Shown: in pieces, positions 35,406-44,977 of the stretch
Layout of the letters: each line of letters starts with the position of its first letter
How positions within the stretch are numbered: position 1 is the stretch's first letter
Source of the DNA: AP-15 sp963703745
GTDB lineage: Bacteria > Pseudomonadota > Alphaproteobacteria > ATCC43930 > CGMCC-115725
Assembly (NCBI GenBank): GCA_963703745.1
Contig: CAVPFL010000003.1
Span: 248,001 to 312,000, forward strand
Reading direction: 5' to 3'
DNA length: 64,000 nucleotides
The notes under the pieces: generated by a model
The model's database searches: none
The model's input: only the letters and a program-made list of their open reading frames with translations
Told to the model about the DNA's origin: nothing
Made by a program: the position numbers and the translations under genes

Positions 35406-35760
35406 TCCCCTCGATGCCTCGCGAGTTTACCTTGCGCCAGGCTCGCGAAGAAAGGGCAAGTTGGGTTAGGTAGCCAGTCAAGATGAATATGATACCCGTC
35501 ACCCCCGTGAAAGCGGAGGTCCAGGGCGGTCTGCATAGCTTCTGCGGCTCCCGGATTCGCGCTTGCGCGACGCTAGACCGGAGAGAGACGGCCACTTTCG
35601 GTGTGGTTAAAGCCCGCGATAAGGTTTGCCCCACTGATCTTCAAAGATGACATCCTTGAGCGGCCCGCGGCCCAACGGGCCGAACCGACCCATCGACCAA
35701 ATGCGCCGACCGACGTCGCGGGTGGCGAACCTTGCCGGTACGAGTCCGAGGCCGGATGCA
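35406..35760. other. Intergenic, no gene recognised
   Basis: No ORF here is recognisable on either strand. It separates the radical SAM gene from the IS6 remnant. Confidence 0.5.
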
Positions 35761-35990
35761 TCAGCATCCGGCTGCGACCGCATCTCGCCATTGATTCGCC
35801 GCCTCGGCTCGGAAGATCCGGCGCGCCGAGCGCGGGACGAGATGGCGTTGGAGGTTGAAGGTGGTGTGCACGACGGGGTGCATGCTGAGAAACCGCTGGA
35901 CGGGGCGAGCTGACTTGAACCGTTGCATTTTGCGCTTTCGTTGTCGTGCCGGCTGATGCGAATTTTCAGCTCGATTATTCTGTCGCAGAC
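35761..35990 (-). pseudogene. C-terminal remnant of IS6-family transposase
   Basis: The reverse strand reads NNRAENSHQPARQRKRKMQR, FKSARPVQRFLSMHPVVHTT and FNLQRHLVPRSARRIFRAEA before a stop at 35761. This is the characteristic C-terminus of IS6-type DDE transposases. The catalytic N-terminal three quarters are missing. Upstream sequence to 36287 shows no further transposase. It marks an old insertion. Confidence 0.75.
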
Positions 35991-36287
35991 TGACGAGGCC
36001 AAACGCAACTGTTAGGACGGACGCCTTCCCAATACGCCCGGCGACGAAGCAGAATTCATCCCGCTCCCGCCTCGCCGTCGAATAAGCCGCTCTCGGGCAT
36101 TTGTCCGAGCAAGGCGCTTGCGCCGTCGTTTCGGATCGGAAAAGGCGTTGCCGGAGACAGGGTGCGGCCGTGTGAGCCGACAAATCGCCTCTCAAAGCCA
36201 CGCGAAGATCGGGTCCGCGTTTCACGCCCGTCTGGTCGACGCCGCGGCGAACGGTCATACTGAGCCACATACACGTGGGAGGCCACT

Positions 36288-37370
36288 GTGCGCGCTGCGA
36301 TCTTCCGGAACGGCGACTTTGTTGTCGACGACATGAGAGACCCGACGCCGAGCGAGGGTCAAGTTCTGGTTAAGTCGCTCTGCTGCGGGATTTGCGGCAG
36401 CGACTTACACGCGGCAAAGCATACTTCGGAGTTCGTCGATCGCTCCCGCAGATCGGGCAATCGTTGGGGGTTGGATCCGGAACGTGACGCCGTATTCGGG
36501 CATGAGTTTTGCTGCGAAGTGGTGGATCATGGTCCGGGCACAGACAAGCGACTTAAGCTTGGCACTTTGGTCTGCTCGATGCCGATGACGATCGCCGGGA
36601 ACACCGTGCTCGGCATTGGCTATTCCAATGACGTCGCTGGCGGCTTCGCACAGTACATGCCGCTTGCCGAATGTCTGCTTCTGGAGGTGCCGAACGGTCT
36701 CCCGGCCGCTCACGCCGCACTCACTGAGCCGATCGCGGTGGGCTGGCACGCCGTCCAGAAAGCACGGCTGACGCCCGATGATGTCCCGCTTGTGATCGGC
36801 TGCGGTCCCGTCGGCTTGGCGGTGATCGCCAGCCTGAAAGTGAGCGGCATCCACCCGATCGTTGCCGCCGATTTTTCCCCCAAGCGCCGCGCGCTTGCGG
36901 TCGCGATGGGTGCGGACATCGTCGTCGATCCTGGCAAGATGTCGCCATACACGAGTTGGCACCAAGCTGCCACACCCGCGGGCTACGATGGCAGCCGCTA
37001 TGCGCAACTCTTTGGGTTGAGCCCTAAGCTCCCGCGCGCGGTGATCTTCGAATGCGTTGGCGTTCCCGGTGTAATCCAACAGGTCATTGACGGTGCCCCG
37101 GCCGGCGCTCGCCTCGTGATCGTCGGCGTGTGCATGCAAACCGACCAGTTCGAACCGTTTTTCGGTATTGTGAAACAGCTGAATTTACAATTCGTGCTCG
37201 GCTATACCGGCGAGGAGTTCGCTGCCAGCTTAGACCACATCGCCGAGGGCCGGATTGACGTGACGCCGCTAATCACCGGACATGTCGGGCTTGGGGGCGT
37301 CAAAGGGGCCTTCGCCGAACTGGCCAATCCTGAACAACATGCGAAGGTGATGGTCGAGCCGTGGTCGTAG
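36288..37370 (+). CDS. Zinc-dependent MDR alcohol dehydrogenase
   Basis: This 360-residue medium-chain dehydrogenase/reductase starts at GTG 36288 after GGGAGG. Catalytic zinc ligands are in CGICGSDLHAAKH (Cys, Asp region) and FGHEFCCEVVDHG (His-Glu). The NAD(P)-binding motif is PLVIGCGPVGLAVIASLK. The four-cysteine structural zinc site of classical ADHs is absent, and a different insert (DRSRRSGNRWGLDPERD) is present. The substrate is unknown. It stands alone on the plus strand. Confidence 0.88.
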   Translation: MRAAIFRNGDFVVDDMRDPTPSEGQVLVKSLCCGICGSDLHAAKHTSEFVDRSRRSGNRWGLDPERDAVFGHEFCCEVVDHGPGTDKRLKLGTLVCSMPMTIAGNTVLGIGYSNDVAGGFAQYMPLAECLLLEVPNGLPAAHAALTEPIAVGWHAVQKARLTPDDVPLVIGCGPVGLAVIASLKVSGIHPIVAADFSPKRRALAVAMGADIVVDPGKMSPYTSWHQAATPAGYDGSRYAQLFGLSPKLPRAVIFECVGVPGVIQQVIDGAPAGARLVIVGVCMQTDQFEPFFGIVKQLNLQFVLGYTGEEFAASLDHIAEGRIDVTPLITGHVGLGGVKGAFAELANPEQHAKVMVEPWS

Positions 37371-37715
37371 GGATTGGGCTCGTTCCCCAGGGCAAACCAT
37401 GGGTCCTTTTCCGCTCAATTTCGACCCGCCACCCGCGAGAGGCAACGACGGCAATGGCCCAATTCTGAGCAGTCGCCGATCGCCCGACGAACGGCGGGGA
37501 AGGCGCCGAAACCGAATCTTTACGCCGCGGCTGGAGAGAGGGCGAGCCTCGAACTTTGCCGGTGATTCGGCTCCGGCAGAGAGATCAGCAGGGCAGCACG
37601 CACATCCCGGCGGGTGTTCCGCCCCGTCAAACGATGCGTTTCCGCGCAAAGTTGACGGCTTCTTGACGCGCTTCGGTATTCTCTGCGGTCGAAAGGCAAG
37701 CTCGGAGAGCCCTCT
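37371..37715. other. Intergenic region before HU-like gene
   Basis: No gene is recognised. TTGACG (37652) and TATTCT (37677) upstream of the HU-like gene could be a promoter, but the spacer is 19 bases, so this is weak. Confidence 0.4.
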
Positions 37716-38198
37716 ATGGCCACACGTCAAGTCAAGACAGTGAGAAAGACAGCACCTGCGGCACGCAGCAACCCAATCCGAAAGACGACCGGTAAACCGA
37801 AGCCTGCACCCGCGGTGCTGAAGCTGGTCACCACGAAGGCGGCAAGCAAGGAAAAGACCGCGACGTCTGCTCCTAAGCCCGCTTCGATGACGGAGCCATT
37901 GCCGCCGATCGTCACGTTGAAACATCTCGCTGAGTGGGCGGGCCATAATCACGGCATACCCAAGAAGCAGGCGATGGAGATATTCACCGGCTTGGTGGCC
38001 GACATCGGTCGCGTGCTGAAGAAGGGCAGCAAAATCCGCATTCCCAATCTTGGCGTCCTGCAAATACGAATTCGACCCGCGCGCCCGGCGCGCAAGGGGC
38101 GTAACCCGGCCACCGGCGAGGAGATCCGGATCAAAGCCAGTAAAGCGTCAAAGAAGGTTGCATTCCGAGTCGCCAAGGGTTTGAGAGAGGCGATCTGA
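37716..38198 (+). CDS. HU/IHF-family DNA-binding protein with basic N-terminal tail
   Basis: This 160-residue protein has an N-terminal tail of about 60 residues rich in Lys, Ala, Pro and Thr (KTVRKTAPAARSNPIRKTTG and similar). A full HU-like domain follows: LAEWAGHNHGIPKKQAMEIF, RVLKKGSKIRIPNLGVLQIR, the DNA-contacting arm RPARKGRNPATGEEIRI and ASKKVAFRVAKGLREAI. HU proteins bend and compact DNA. The tail resembles histone H1-like extensions seen in some bacteria and probably adds nonspecific DNA binding. The single gene sits in a noncoding-rich stretch. Confidence 0.88.
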   Translation: MATRQVKTVRKTAPAARSNPIRKTTGKPKPAPAVLKLVTTKAASKEKTATSAPKPASMTEPLPPIVTLKHLAEWAGHNHGIPKKQAMEIFTGLVADIGRVLKKGSKIRIPNLGVLQIRIRPARPARKGRNPATGEEIRIKASKASKKVAFRVAKGLREAI

Positions 38199-38640
38199 TC
38201 TGTGCTTCCACCGCTGGCCTGTTATCAGCGGCGGGATCTTCACGCCGAAAGCAGCCGTTGGAAAAGATGGTCAACCTGCGTCCGAACCGTCCGCGCGATC
38301 CAATCAAACGATGTCTACGTGGCTCCGGACGCGCGAGGCGCTGCACATGGTCGACGTGTTCGGGACCAAGACCCTACCCCTGAGCCAACTCGTCGAAGAG
38401 CCCGTTATTTTCAGCCTCATCAGCACCAGGAGCTATAAGGCGCCATCCCGCCGATTGTCCGCAGGCCGAAGGATGCGGCTCACGAATTTTGCCGTAGGCG
38501 CGCATCGCAATCCGCCTTTTTTGATGGACGGTTGCTCCTTACGGCAGAACCGGCGGGCCAGAAAACGGTGGGAGACAAAACCTACGATCTGCGCGACAAC
38601 CATATCGTTGTTGAAGTTAGGATCGCGATAGACGCCGATC
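38199..38640. other. Intergenic, possible tail of the downstream pseudogene
   Basis: On the minus strand, one frame from 38655 down to about 38520 reads YAEIGVYRDPNFNNDMVVAQ and could be a frameshifted continuation of the pseudogene at 38641-39381. Nothing else is recognisable. Confidence 0.35.
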
Positions 38641-39381
38641 TCAGCATACTTTCCGCCAGGTTCCGTAAGCCGCCGCCGACGGCGTCGTACACAGATTCAC
38701 CCCGCCCTGGATCAGACCGGACCCGGTGCCGAGCCCGCCAAGGCCGTTCCAAATGGCTATTTCGGTTGTTGTGGTCTGGTCGCCTCCGGGAAGCGCTGTC
38801 GGCACATTCATAACGGCTTCTGTGAAGAGGTAGTTGGGGGCGCCCGTCAAGACCGAGCCGACCCACCACGGTGTCTCCTCAGAGCTGACGGTGTGCGAAT
38901 GCAAATCGGGATGTTTGGCCTCGAGCATTCGTCCCGGTTTTCTCGCTGCCGTTAGCCATCGGGTCTAGGCCGCCGGGTTATTTGTCGGGTCGGGCCGCAA
39001 ACCGTATCCAGACTGGATCAGTTGCGCTTCGCTATAGCTCTGAGGGTACCCCTTCAAAGCGGGGCGGTCGCGGCCTTTCTCATTGGCGAGATTTAGCGGA
39101 TGGGGCAGGAATGTCTCGCTGGAGGTGAGATCGACCGGAAAGGACAACGTCCTCCCGGCCGCGTCTTTGCAATTCAAGGTAAGATGCTGAACGGAATCCT
39201 GCGCCGCCGCCTTAACCGCGTAAAAGCGCGCGTCACCGTCTGTCGATACCGGGATGCCCTTGGAGGGCTCCGTCCCCGGCGGATATAGATTGCACTGCAG
39301 ACCGTCTCGCGCGGCATGCTGTGCTGCCACAGCATGCCAGACTGGGTAGTTTGGCAACGCGTGCTGCAGGCGAGAATTCAA
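38641..39381 (-). pseudogene. Peptidase G1-like secreted protein, amber-interrupted
   Basis: Two pieces in the same frame are separated by one TAG at 38965-38967. The upstream piece has HPLNLANEKGRDRPALKGYP and LIQSGYGLRPDPTNNPAA. The downstream piece begins TRWLTAARKPGR and includes WWVGSVLTGAPNYLFTEAVM, NVPTALPGG and AIWNGLGGLGTGSGLIQGGV. The second piece resembles eqolisin/peptidase G1-like (concanavalin-fold) proteins, in which a tryptophan-rich sheet precedes a GLIQ-G segment. The C-terminus is lost by a frameshift near 38645. The start at 39381 lacks a signal peptide, so the N-terminus is probably gone too. I read it as dead. Confidence 0.55.
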
Positions 39382-39725
39382 GAAGCTCTGTTCTTCAAGC
39401 GCTTGTCCCGCCGCTGTTTAGGGCGAAAGGCCTTGGGATGATCGCTGTGGCCCCGCTCCGTGAAATCAGCCGGAGTGTGATCCGCTTCACATAGCCCCGG
39501 CCCGATCGCGCGTATGCTGGAGACGCTACCCCGATTCGGGAGGGTGCCTACGGTGGGACGGGAATGTATCCGGGACGCGGCTTCACTCATTTTGATTTCG
39601 GCCCGCTGCGCAGTTGGGTCGGCTGATAATTTGGGGTCCTACCGATCAGACGTCGGGATTTTAGCGAATACCCCGGTCTTTAAATTGAATCCGCCATTCG
39701 CCGATCAATCGTCCGGCAATTGGGC
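39382..39725. other. Intergenic, no gene recognised
   Basis: I see only short ORFs without recognisable products. There is no clear promoter or RNA gene. Confidence 0.45.
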
Positions 39726-40202
39726 TCATGTCTCGCGTGACTCGAGCGGATCCGATTGCCCCGTCTGGCCGCATTGCATCAGTTCAATGCTGACACCGTC
39801 TGGTGCCGCGACGTAGCACAACAAGCTGCCGTTCACGCCTTTCTTCAAATCGACAGGGAAGCTTACGCCTTTGGTACGCAGCTTGTCGCACAGGGCGGCG
39901 AGATCGCCCTGATATATGAAGCCGAAATGGTCGGTGCCCCACGCGTTGTGGCTAGAGAAGTCGGCATAAGGTTGGATCGGCCGCGCGGGAACCGGGGTTT
40001 CGCCGGGCCGCCGGCCGCGTATGAGGATCGTCATCCCGCCGAGATTGACAAAGATCTGTGGAGCACCGCGCGCGACCGTGTCGGCGGCAATCGTGGCGCC
40101 GAACATCTCCACGTACCAATCGGCGGACGCTCTCGGATTTTCGCTGATGATGTGGATGTGATCGAACTTGAACGCCGGATTGCTCATGGGTTTGGCTTTC
40201 AT
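39726..40202 (-). CDS. VOC-family protein
   Basis: This 158-residue glyoxalase-fold protein begins its module at FKFDHIHIISENPRASADWY and ends APDGVSIELMQCGQTGQSDP. The His of DHIHI, the His of GTDHFGFIYQG and the Glu of SIELMQ are in place for metal binding. ATG 40202 has GAAGG upstream. A second ATG at 40187 is less supported. It lies 35 bases downstream of the hydroxyacid dehydrogenase on the same strand, so the two may be an operon. Confidence 0.86.
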   Translation of the reverse strand: MKAKPMSNPAFKFDHIHIISENPRASADWYVEMFGATIAADTVARGAPQIFVNLGGMTILIRGRRPGETPVPARPIQPYADFSSHNAWGTDHFGFIYQGDLAALCDKLRTKGVSFPVDLKKGVNGSLLCYVAAPDGVSIELMQCGQTGQSDPLESRET

Positions 40203-40237
40203 GCTGATTAGCCTTCTCGAAGCAGAGGCACGACGCT

Positions 40238-41206
40238 TCAAATCACTTGATTGAGCAGTTGCGCTTCGCCGCGCCAAAGGCGCCCCAGATTGTCGCGCAA
40301 GATCTCGATCACATTGTCTTCATAACGTCTGGTCTCACCTGCCGTGTGCGGGGTGAGGAGCACATGCTCCATACCCCAGAGCGGCGAGTTCTGTGGGAGG
40401 GGTTCTTCCAGGGTCACATCGATCCCGGCGCCGGCGATGCGCCGTGCGGCAAGCGCATCAACAAGTGCCACCTCGTCGACGACGCGTCCGCGAGAGACGT
40501 TGACCAGATAGGCGGAGGGTTTCATCCGACCGAGCGCCTCGGCGTCGAGGAGTTTTTCAGTCTCCTCGGTGAGCGGACAGGTGAGGGCGACAAAATCGGC
40601 CTCAGGCAAGAGTGGCTTGAATTCGCCCATGGCATGCACCGCGTCTGCCGCGCCGCGGCCGGTGGCCGGATTTCGCCGCAGCCCGAGGACACGCATATCG
40701 AAGGCTTTGGCGAGATGTGCGAGGCGGCCGCCGATCTGACCTAGGCCGACAACAAGAAGCGTTTTGCCGCCGAGCTCGTCCTCCCGCTCCGAGGGATCGC
40801 CGATCATGCCGCGCCAGATGCGCGTTGCCTGGTTGTCGCGCGCCTCGGGAAGCCGGCGGGCCAATGCGAGGATGAGGGCCATCGCGTGCTCCGAGACGGC
40901 GCGGTAGTTGACACCGCGCGCGCTGGCCAGGCGGATGCCACGCTTAACCAACTCTTCGCGCGGGAACTGGTCGGTGCCCGCGCCGATCGACTGGATGAAC
41001 CGCAGCTTCTTAGCGCGCTCGATAAGCCCATTGTGCCACAGCCCGGAGATCACCAGCACGTCGGCCTCGCCCACCCGCTTCTCCAAGGTGTCGGGATCGC
41101 CGGCGGCAAAGGTATAGATTTCGGTATTGAGGGCCGAAAACCGCTCATGCATCCGATAGGCGACATGGGCGAAGCAGATCGCAAGCTTATCGTAGGGGGG
41201 AAGCAT
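40238..41206 (-). CDS. D-2-hydroxyacid dehydrogenase
   Basis: This 322-residue NAD-dependent dehydrogenase has the nucleotide-binding motif LLVVGLGQIGGRLAHLAKAF. The catalytic Arg is in VNVSRGRVVDEVALVD, the Glu in GIDVTLEEPLPQNSPLWG and the His in LLTPHTAGETRRYEDN. Family members reduce 2-keto acids such as glyoxylate, hydroxypyruvate or phenylpyruvate. The exact substrate is unclear. It is co-directional with the VOC gene and divergent from dinB. Confidence 0.92.
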   Translation of the reverse strand: MLPPYDKLAICFAHVAYRMHERFSALNTEIYTFAAGDPDTLEKRVGEADVLVISGLWHNGLIERAKKLRFIQSIGAGTDQFPREELVKRGIRLASARGVNYRAVSEHAMALILALARRLPEARDNQATRIWRGMIGDPSEREDELGGKTLLVVGLGQIGGRLAHLAKAFDMRVLGLRRNPATGRGAADAVHAMGEFKPLLPEADFVALTCPLTEETEKLLDAEALGRMKPSAYLVNVSRGRVVDEVALVDALAARRIAGAGIDVTLEEPLPQNSPLWGMEHVLLTPHTAGETRRYEDNVIEILRDNLGRLWRGEAQLLNQVI

Positions 41207-41309
41207 CCGTGGACTCCATTCGATGACTTAATAGGTCTACCCAGCTCGGCGGTGCCGGCACAGCGCGCATCTCGGGATCGGCAGCTCAACCTGTTTTATT
41301 CTGACGCCA

Positions 41310-42431
41310 GTGGCTCGTGATATCATCGCGAACGGCATGTATCATCCCGACCCGGCCCTCGGTCTTCGGCGCATCATCCACATCGATATGGACGCTTTCT
41401 ATGCGTCCGTGGAACAGCGCGACGATCCGACATTGCGCGGCGTTCCGGTCGCTGTCGGCGGCGCCGGGGCGCGCGGAGTGGTAGCGGCCGCAAGTTATGA
41501 GGCGCGCAAATTTGGTGTGCGCTCGGCGATGTCCTCGATCACGGCCCGGCGCAAGTGCTCGGAGCTTGTGTTTGTATCGCCGCGCTTTGATGTCTACAAA
41601 GCGGTGTCGCAGCAGATCCGCGGCATCTTCGCACGCTACACGTCGCTCATTCAGCCTCTGTCGCTAGACGAGGCTTATCTCGACGTGACAGCGCCTCTGG
41701 TGGATCGAGGCTCGGCCACTGCGATTGCGGAAGAGATCAGAGCAGCCATCCGCCGGGAGGCGGATTTGACCGCCTCAGCGGGGGTGTCCTACAACAAGTT
41801 CCTTGCAAAGCTGGCGTCGGACTACCGCAAGCCCGACGGGTTGTTTGTCATCACCCCGAGCATGGCGCCAGCCTTCGTCGAGCAGCTGCCGGTAGGCAAA
41901 TTTCATGGCGTCGGGCCGGTGACGGCAGCGAAGATGAACAAGCTCGGCATCCACACCGGGCTCGATCTGAAACGGCAAACGCGAGACTTTCTGACCGCCC
42001 ACTTTGGCACGGCAGGCGACTACTTCTACCATTTGGCACGGGCCGAGGACGACCGGCCGGTGGTGGCTGATCAGCTTCGCAAGTCACTCGGCGCCGAGAC
42101 GACCTTTGACCGCGACCTAGTGGCGTGGGAGGAGGTGGCGCCAGCACTTCTGCCTGTGTTCGCCAAGCTGTGGGCAGCTTACAGCCGTCACGGCCTAACC
42201 GCACGGACTGTGACGGTGAAGATCAAGTACGCCAATTTCCGGCAGATTACTCGCAGCCGGTCTTGCAGCGAGGCGGTCACGTCACGGGCGATCATCGAGC
42301 AGCTCGCCCTCGACCTTCTTCAGCCGCATTTTCCCCCGCTGCGCGGCGTACGCCTGCTCGGCGTCACGCTGTCGAACTTTGATGCCACACCAGTCGCTGA
42401 AAACCGCCAGATACCGCTCGCTCTGCGATAG
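41310..42431 (+). CDS. dinB: DNA polymerase IV (Y family)
   Basis: This 373-residue translesion polymerase has the metal-binding IIHIDMDAFYASVEQRDDP near the N-terminus, YEARKFGVRSAMSS, and the second acidic motif IQPLSLDEAYLDVT. SAGVSYNKFLAKLASDYRKP and the helix-hairpin-helix FHGVGPVTAAKMNKLGI follow. The little-finger domain follows from about residue 240. The C-terminus ends at QIPLALR and shows no recognisable beta-clamp motif beyond it. The start is GTG 41310. I looked for a GTTC/GAAC-N7 SOS box upstream and found none. Confidence 0.94.
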   Translation: MARDIIANGMYHPDPALGLRRIIHIDMDAFYASVEQRDDPTLRGVPVAVGGAGARGVVAAASYEARKFGVRSAMSSITARRKCSELVFVSPRFDVYKAVSQQIRGIFARYTSLIQPLSLDEAYLDVTAPLVDRGSATAIAEEIRAAIRREADLTASAGVSYNKFLAKLASDYRKPDGLFVITPSMAPAFVEQLPVGKFHGVGPVTAAKMNKLGIHTGLDLKRQTRDFLTAHFGTAGDYFYHLARAEDDRPVVADQLRKSLGAETTFDRDLVAWEEVAPALLPVFAKLWAAYSRHGLTARTVTVKIKYANFRQITRSRSCSEAVTSRAIIEQLALDLLQPHFPPLRGVRLLGVTLSNFDATPVAENRQIPLALR

Positions 42432-42520
42432 CCGACATGCTTCAAGTGCCTGACGGTGGCCGGCGCACCCGTCCGGTAAGGCGATCCTACGCCTTCACAC
42501 GCGCAAACGGAGAGCTCAGG

Positions 42521-43588
42521 TCAAACCGCCGGCCGGAACAGCGCGAAGCACTTGTTCGAGTTGAACAGGTAGGACTCGACATAGTCGATGATCTCGGCTT
42601 TCCGACCGAGCGCGTCCATCGCTCCGGCGAGGCAGACCCAGTTCAGGAATTCCTGCTGGCCGGCGTCCTCGATCTGCGCGGTGGTGAGATTGCGCCAGCG
42701 CGCAAAATTACCGGAGGCGAGCTCGTCGAAGCGCGCCCGGTCGCTTGCGACATCGGGGTAGATCCAGTGGTGCTTCGCGGTCAGGAACGCGTGCGACCAG
42801 CTCGACGAGGCGACGAGCGCCACTCGCCACGGGCTGTCCGCGAGCGCGCGGGCGACGGCGGCGCCGACGTCGAAGCAGCGCGACGGGTTGGGGCCGGGCG
42901 GGTCGACCGCGTTGGGGTCGGCGCCGCCGGTCAGATGCGCGCTGCTGCCGCGTTTGGCGATGACCGAGGAGCCGTAGCAGTTTACGTGGAACGGCACGAC
43001 CGGATAGGGGAACCCGCGGCGGTCGTAGTCGAGATAGAGGATGGTGTTGATAAACGCGTGCGGTAGACCGAGTTCGTGGCGCATCGCATAGGCGTAGCTG
43101 ACGTCGAAATCGGCCTTGATCAGCTCGGCCGCGAGATAACAGCCGGCGGCGCGGTGCCCGTCGACGCGGAAGACCTTGTCGGGGCTCTCGCCCCAGACGT
43201 TGCCCTGCTCGCTCCGACCGGGGCGCGCTAACGGGCGGCAGTCGATCGCATCAAGAGCAAAGACGCAGAACGACGGAACCCCGTCCTCGCGGAAGTTCTC
43301 GTACTGGTCGTCGCCCCAGATCAGCACGACATCGGGCGCAAACGCGTCGAGCGCCTCGCGCGCCTTGCGAAAGCCGCCGACGAGGCGGCGGCGATGCTCC
43401 GCCGCCGCTTTGCCGTCCTGGTTGGCGGCCAACTCCTGGCGCAACGGCTCGGGCCAGCGCGCCGACTCCTTCATCTCCGCCGGCACGCGCTCGCTCTTCA
43501 AGGTGCGGGTCAGGAACTGGCTCATATAGGCGTCGGGCATTATCAAACCGGGGAAGTGCGTGACCCCGATACCGAGAATTTCACCCAT
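42521..43588 (-). CDS. LigB-type extradiol dioxygenase, second locus
   Basis: This 355-residue protein shows the class III ring-cleavage fold: ILGIGVTHFPGLIMPDAYMS (His10 at the first iron-ligand position), DVVLIWGDDQYENF, MRHELGLPHAFINT and VALVASSSWSHAFLT. It is a distant relative of 10554-11540 and also lacks a LigA partner nearby. It stands alone, with no oxygenase gene adjacent. The substrate is unknown. Confidence 0.83.
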   Translation of the reverse strand: MGEILGIGVTHFPGLIMPDAYMSQFLTRTLKSERVPAEMKESARWPEPLRQELAANQDGKAAAEHRRRLVGGFRKAREALDAFAPDVVLIWGDDQYENFREDGVPSFCVFALDAIDCRPLARPGRSEQGNVWGESPDKVFRVDGHRAAGCYLAAELIKADFDVSYAYAMRHELGLPHAFINTILYLDYDRRGFPYPVVPFHVNCYGSSVIAKRGSSAHLTGGADPNAVDPPGPNPSRCFDVGAAVARALADSPWRVALVASSSWSHAFLTAKHHWIYPDVASDRARFDELASGNFARWRNLTTAQIEDAGQQEFLNWVCLAGAMDALGRKAEIIDYVESYLFNSNKCFALFRPAV

Positions 43589-43674
43589 CGCGGGCCTCCC
43601 TCTGCGTCAAGCGGTCGCCGCTGCGACCCCGAAAAATATAACAGATCGATGCATTCGATTCAGCCGCTCTTCGC

Positions 43675-44187
43675 CTACCAGCTGATCGTCAGCTTGCCCT
43701 CGCGCATCTCATAGCTTTGCAACCGGCTAAGGAAGCTCATCCCGAGCAGCGAGATGTTGAGATTTTCCAGCACCGCGGCTGGCACATCGTAGATCGACAG
43801 TTGGCCAATCCGGACCTCGCGAAGCGTGACCGGAGCCATGCGCGCGGAACCATTGACGGTGCTGACGCGATGGTTGAACACCAGCTCGCCGGGGGCGATG
43901 CCGGCGGAGTGCGCATCCTCCGGTGTCAGAGTGACCAAGCTGGCGCCGGTGTCGACGAGCAACCGCACCGGGGCGCCGTTGACCGCAGCGTCGAGGATGA
44001 CGTGGCCGTGCTCGTTTGCCGGATAGACGAGCGTATTGACCACGGCGGCGGTTTCGGAGACGCGCGCGGCAACTTCGGGGGTCGCGACTCGATCTTGGAA
44101 TAAGACGGGACCCAGCTTGACGCTGCCGATACACAGAAAGGCGATGGCGCAGCACCACAATACCCAACGCAGCGCCCAGCCGATCAC
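43675..44187 (-). CDS. TIGR02281 clan AA retropepsin-like aspartic protease
   Basis: This 170-residue single-domain aspartic protease has an N-terminal membrane anchor (WALRWVLWCCAIAFLCIGSV), so the protease faces the periplasm. The active site is LLVDTGASLVTLTPEDAHSA and the C-terminal strand is NISLLGMSFLSRLQSYEM. As in retropepsins it should dimerise. The physiological target is unknown. It is co-directional with the upstream-lying methylase and yacG. Confidence 0.92.
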   Translation of the reverse strand: MIGWALRWVLWCCAIAFLCIGSVKLGPVLFQDRVATPEVAARVSETAAVVNTLVYPANEHGHVILDAAVNGAPVRLLVDTGASLVTLTPEDAHSAGIAPGELVFNHRVSTVNGSARMAPVTLREVRIGQLSIYDVPAAVLENLNISLLGMSFLSRLQSYEMREGKLTISW

Positions 44188-44281
44188 GCCGTCATCCGAT
44201 AAATACCTCGGCCGCCCGCGACACCCCTCGGGCAGTCTGAGCAGGACTGTTTAAGGCTTGCTGAAGCAGCTACGGCACGAG

Positions 44282-44905
44282 CTAATCCGCAGCCTGCGGC
44301 GCGTCGGGATAGCTGGTGGCACGCCAACGCCGTGGACTGATCTCGCGCAAGCCGGCATCGAGCCCCCAGCAATCCCATCCCGGCCGCGAGGAGCGCGCAA
44401 ACATCTCGAGATAAGGCCCGTCGCACAGGGCCTCGATGCGGGGGTAGGCTTCGTCCGGCTTCCTGCTGTGCTCGCGCCGTGGCGAGACGATCAGTTTGCG
44501 GACATTTGCCGAGAGGCGATGCGGCTTGCCGCGCGTCGCGAGCAGACACGGTTCGGGGTTCGCGCGCGTCCAAAACCCGAGCCCGGTGAAGAAATTACCG
44601 TCATTGTAGAGGGGCTCCGGCCTTTTTAGCTTTGCCCAATAGAAACCGACCGTTTTGTACGTGAAGCCCCAGGCACGGATCACTTCGAGGGCCTTTTCGA
44701 GAAGCGGGTCGGTCGTCCACAACAACAACACGCAATCGTCCGCAGCCCATTGGGAGACCGGGAGCGCTTTGATGTCGACGAGCGTCATGCAGTCGTAATA
44801 GGCCTCGGCGCTGCGGCCCTTGCCCTTGCGCGAATAGGTGGAAAACGTCCAAGGCGGGTCAGCGTAAATCACCTTGTAATGCTTGGATCGAGGCGTGGAG
44901 CTCAT
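44282..44905 (-). CDS. MT-A70-family adenine methyltransferase
   Basis: This 207-residue SAM-dependent N6-adenine methyltransferase has the catalytic YKVIYADPPWTFSTYSRKG (DPPW), AEAYYDCMTLVDIKALPVSQ, CVLLLWTTDPLLEKALEVI and GFWTRANPEPCLLATRGKPH, ending ARSSRPGWDCWGLDAG. No restriction enzyme lies beside it, so it is probably an orphan DNA methylase. Start 44905 has AGAGAGG upstream and gives the family-typical N-terminus. The frame is open to 44959. It lies 72 bases downstream of yacG. Confidence 0.9.
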   Translation of the reverse strand: MSSTPRSKHYKVIYADPPWTFSTYSRKGKGRSAEAYYDCMTLVDIKALPVSQWAADDCVLLLWTTDPLLEKALEVIRAWGFTYKTVGFYWAKLKRPEPLYNDGNFFTGLGFWTRANPEPCLLATRGKPHRLSANVRKLIVSPRREHSRKPDEAYPRIEALCDGPYLEMFARSSRPGWDCWGLDAGLREISPRRWRATSYPDAPQAAD

Positions 44906-44977
44906 TTGGCCTCTCTGTCTTTGACCAGGCATGCTCGCGGGCGCTGGATACTTGGTCAATCGCTGCCGTTCGACAGC

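Noticed and set aside
38965..38967. TAG recoding (pyrrolysine) in the G1-peptidase-like gene
   Set aside because: The gene is also truncated and frameshifted, and pyrrolysine is not expected in this lineage.
41207..41309. SOS box upstream of dinB
   Set aside because: No GTTC-N7-GTTC or GAAC-N7-GAAC pattern occurs in the upstream 100 bases.
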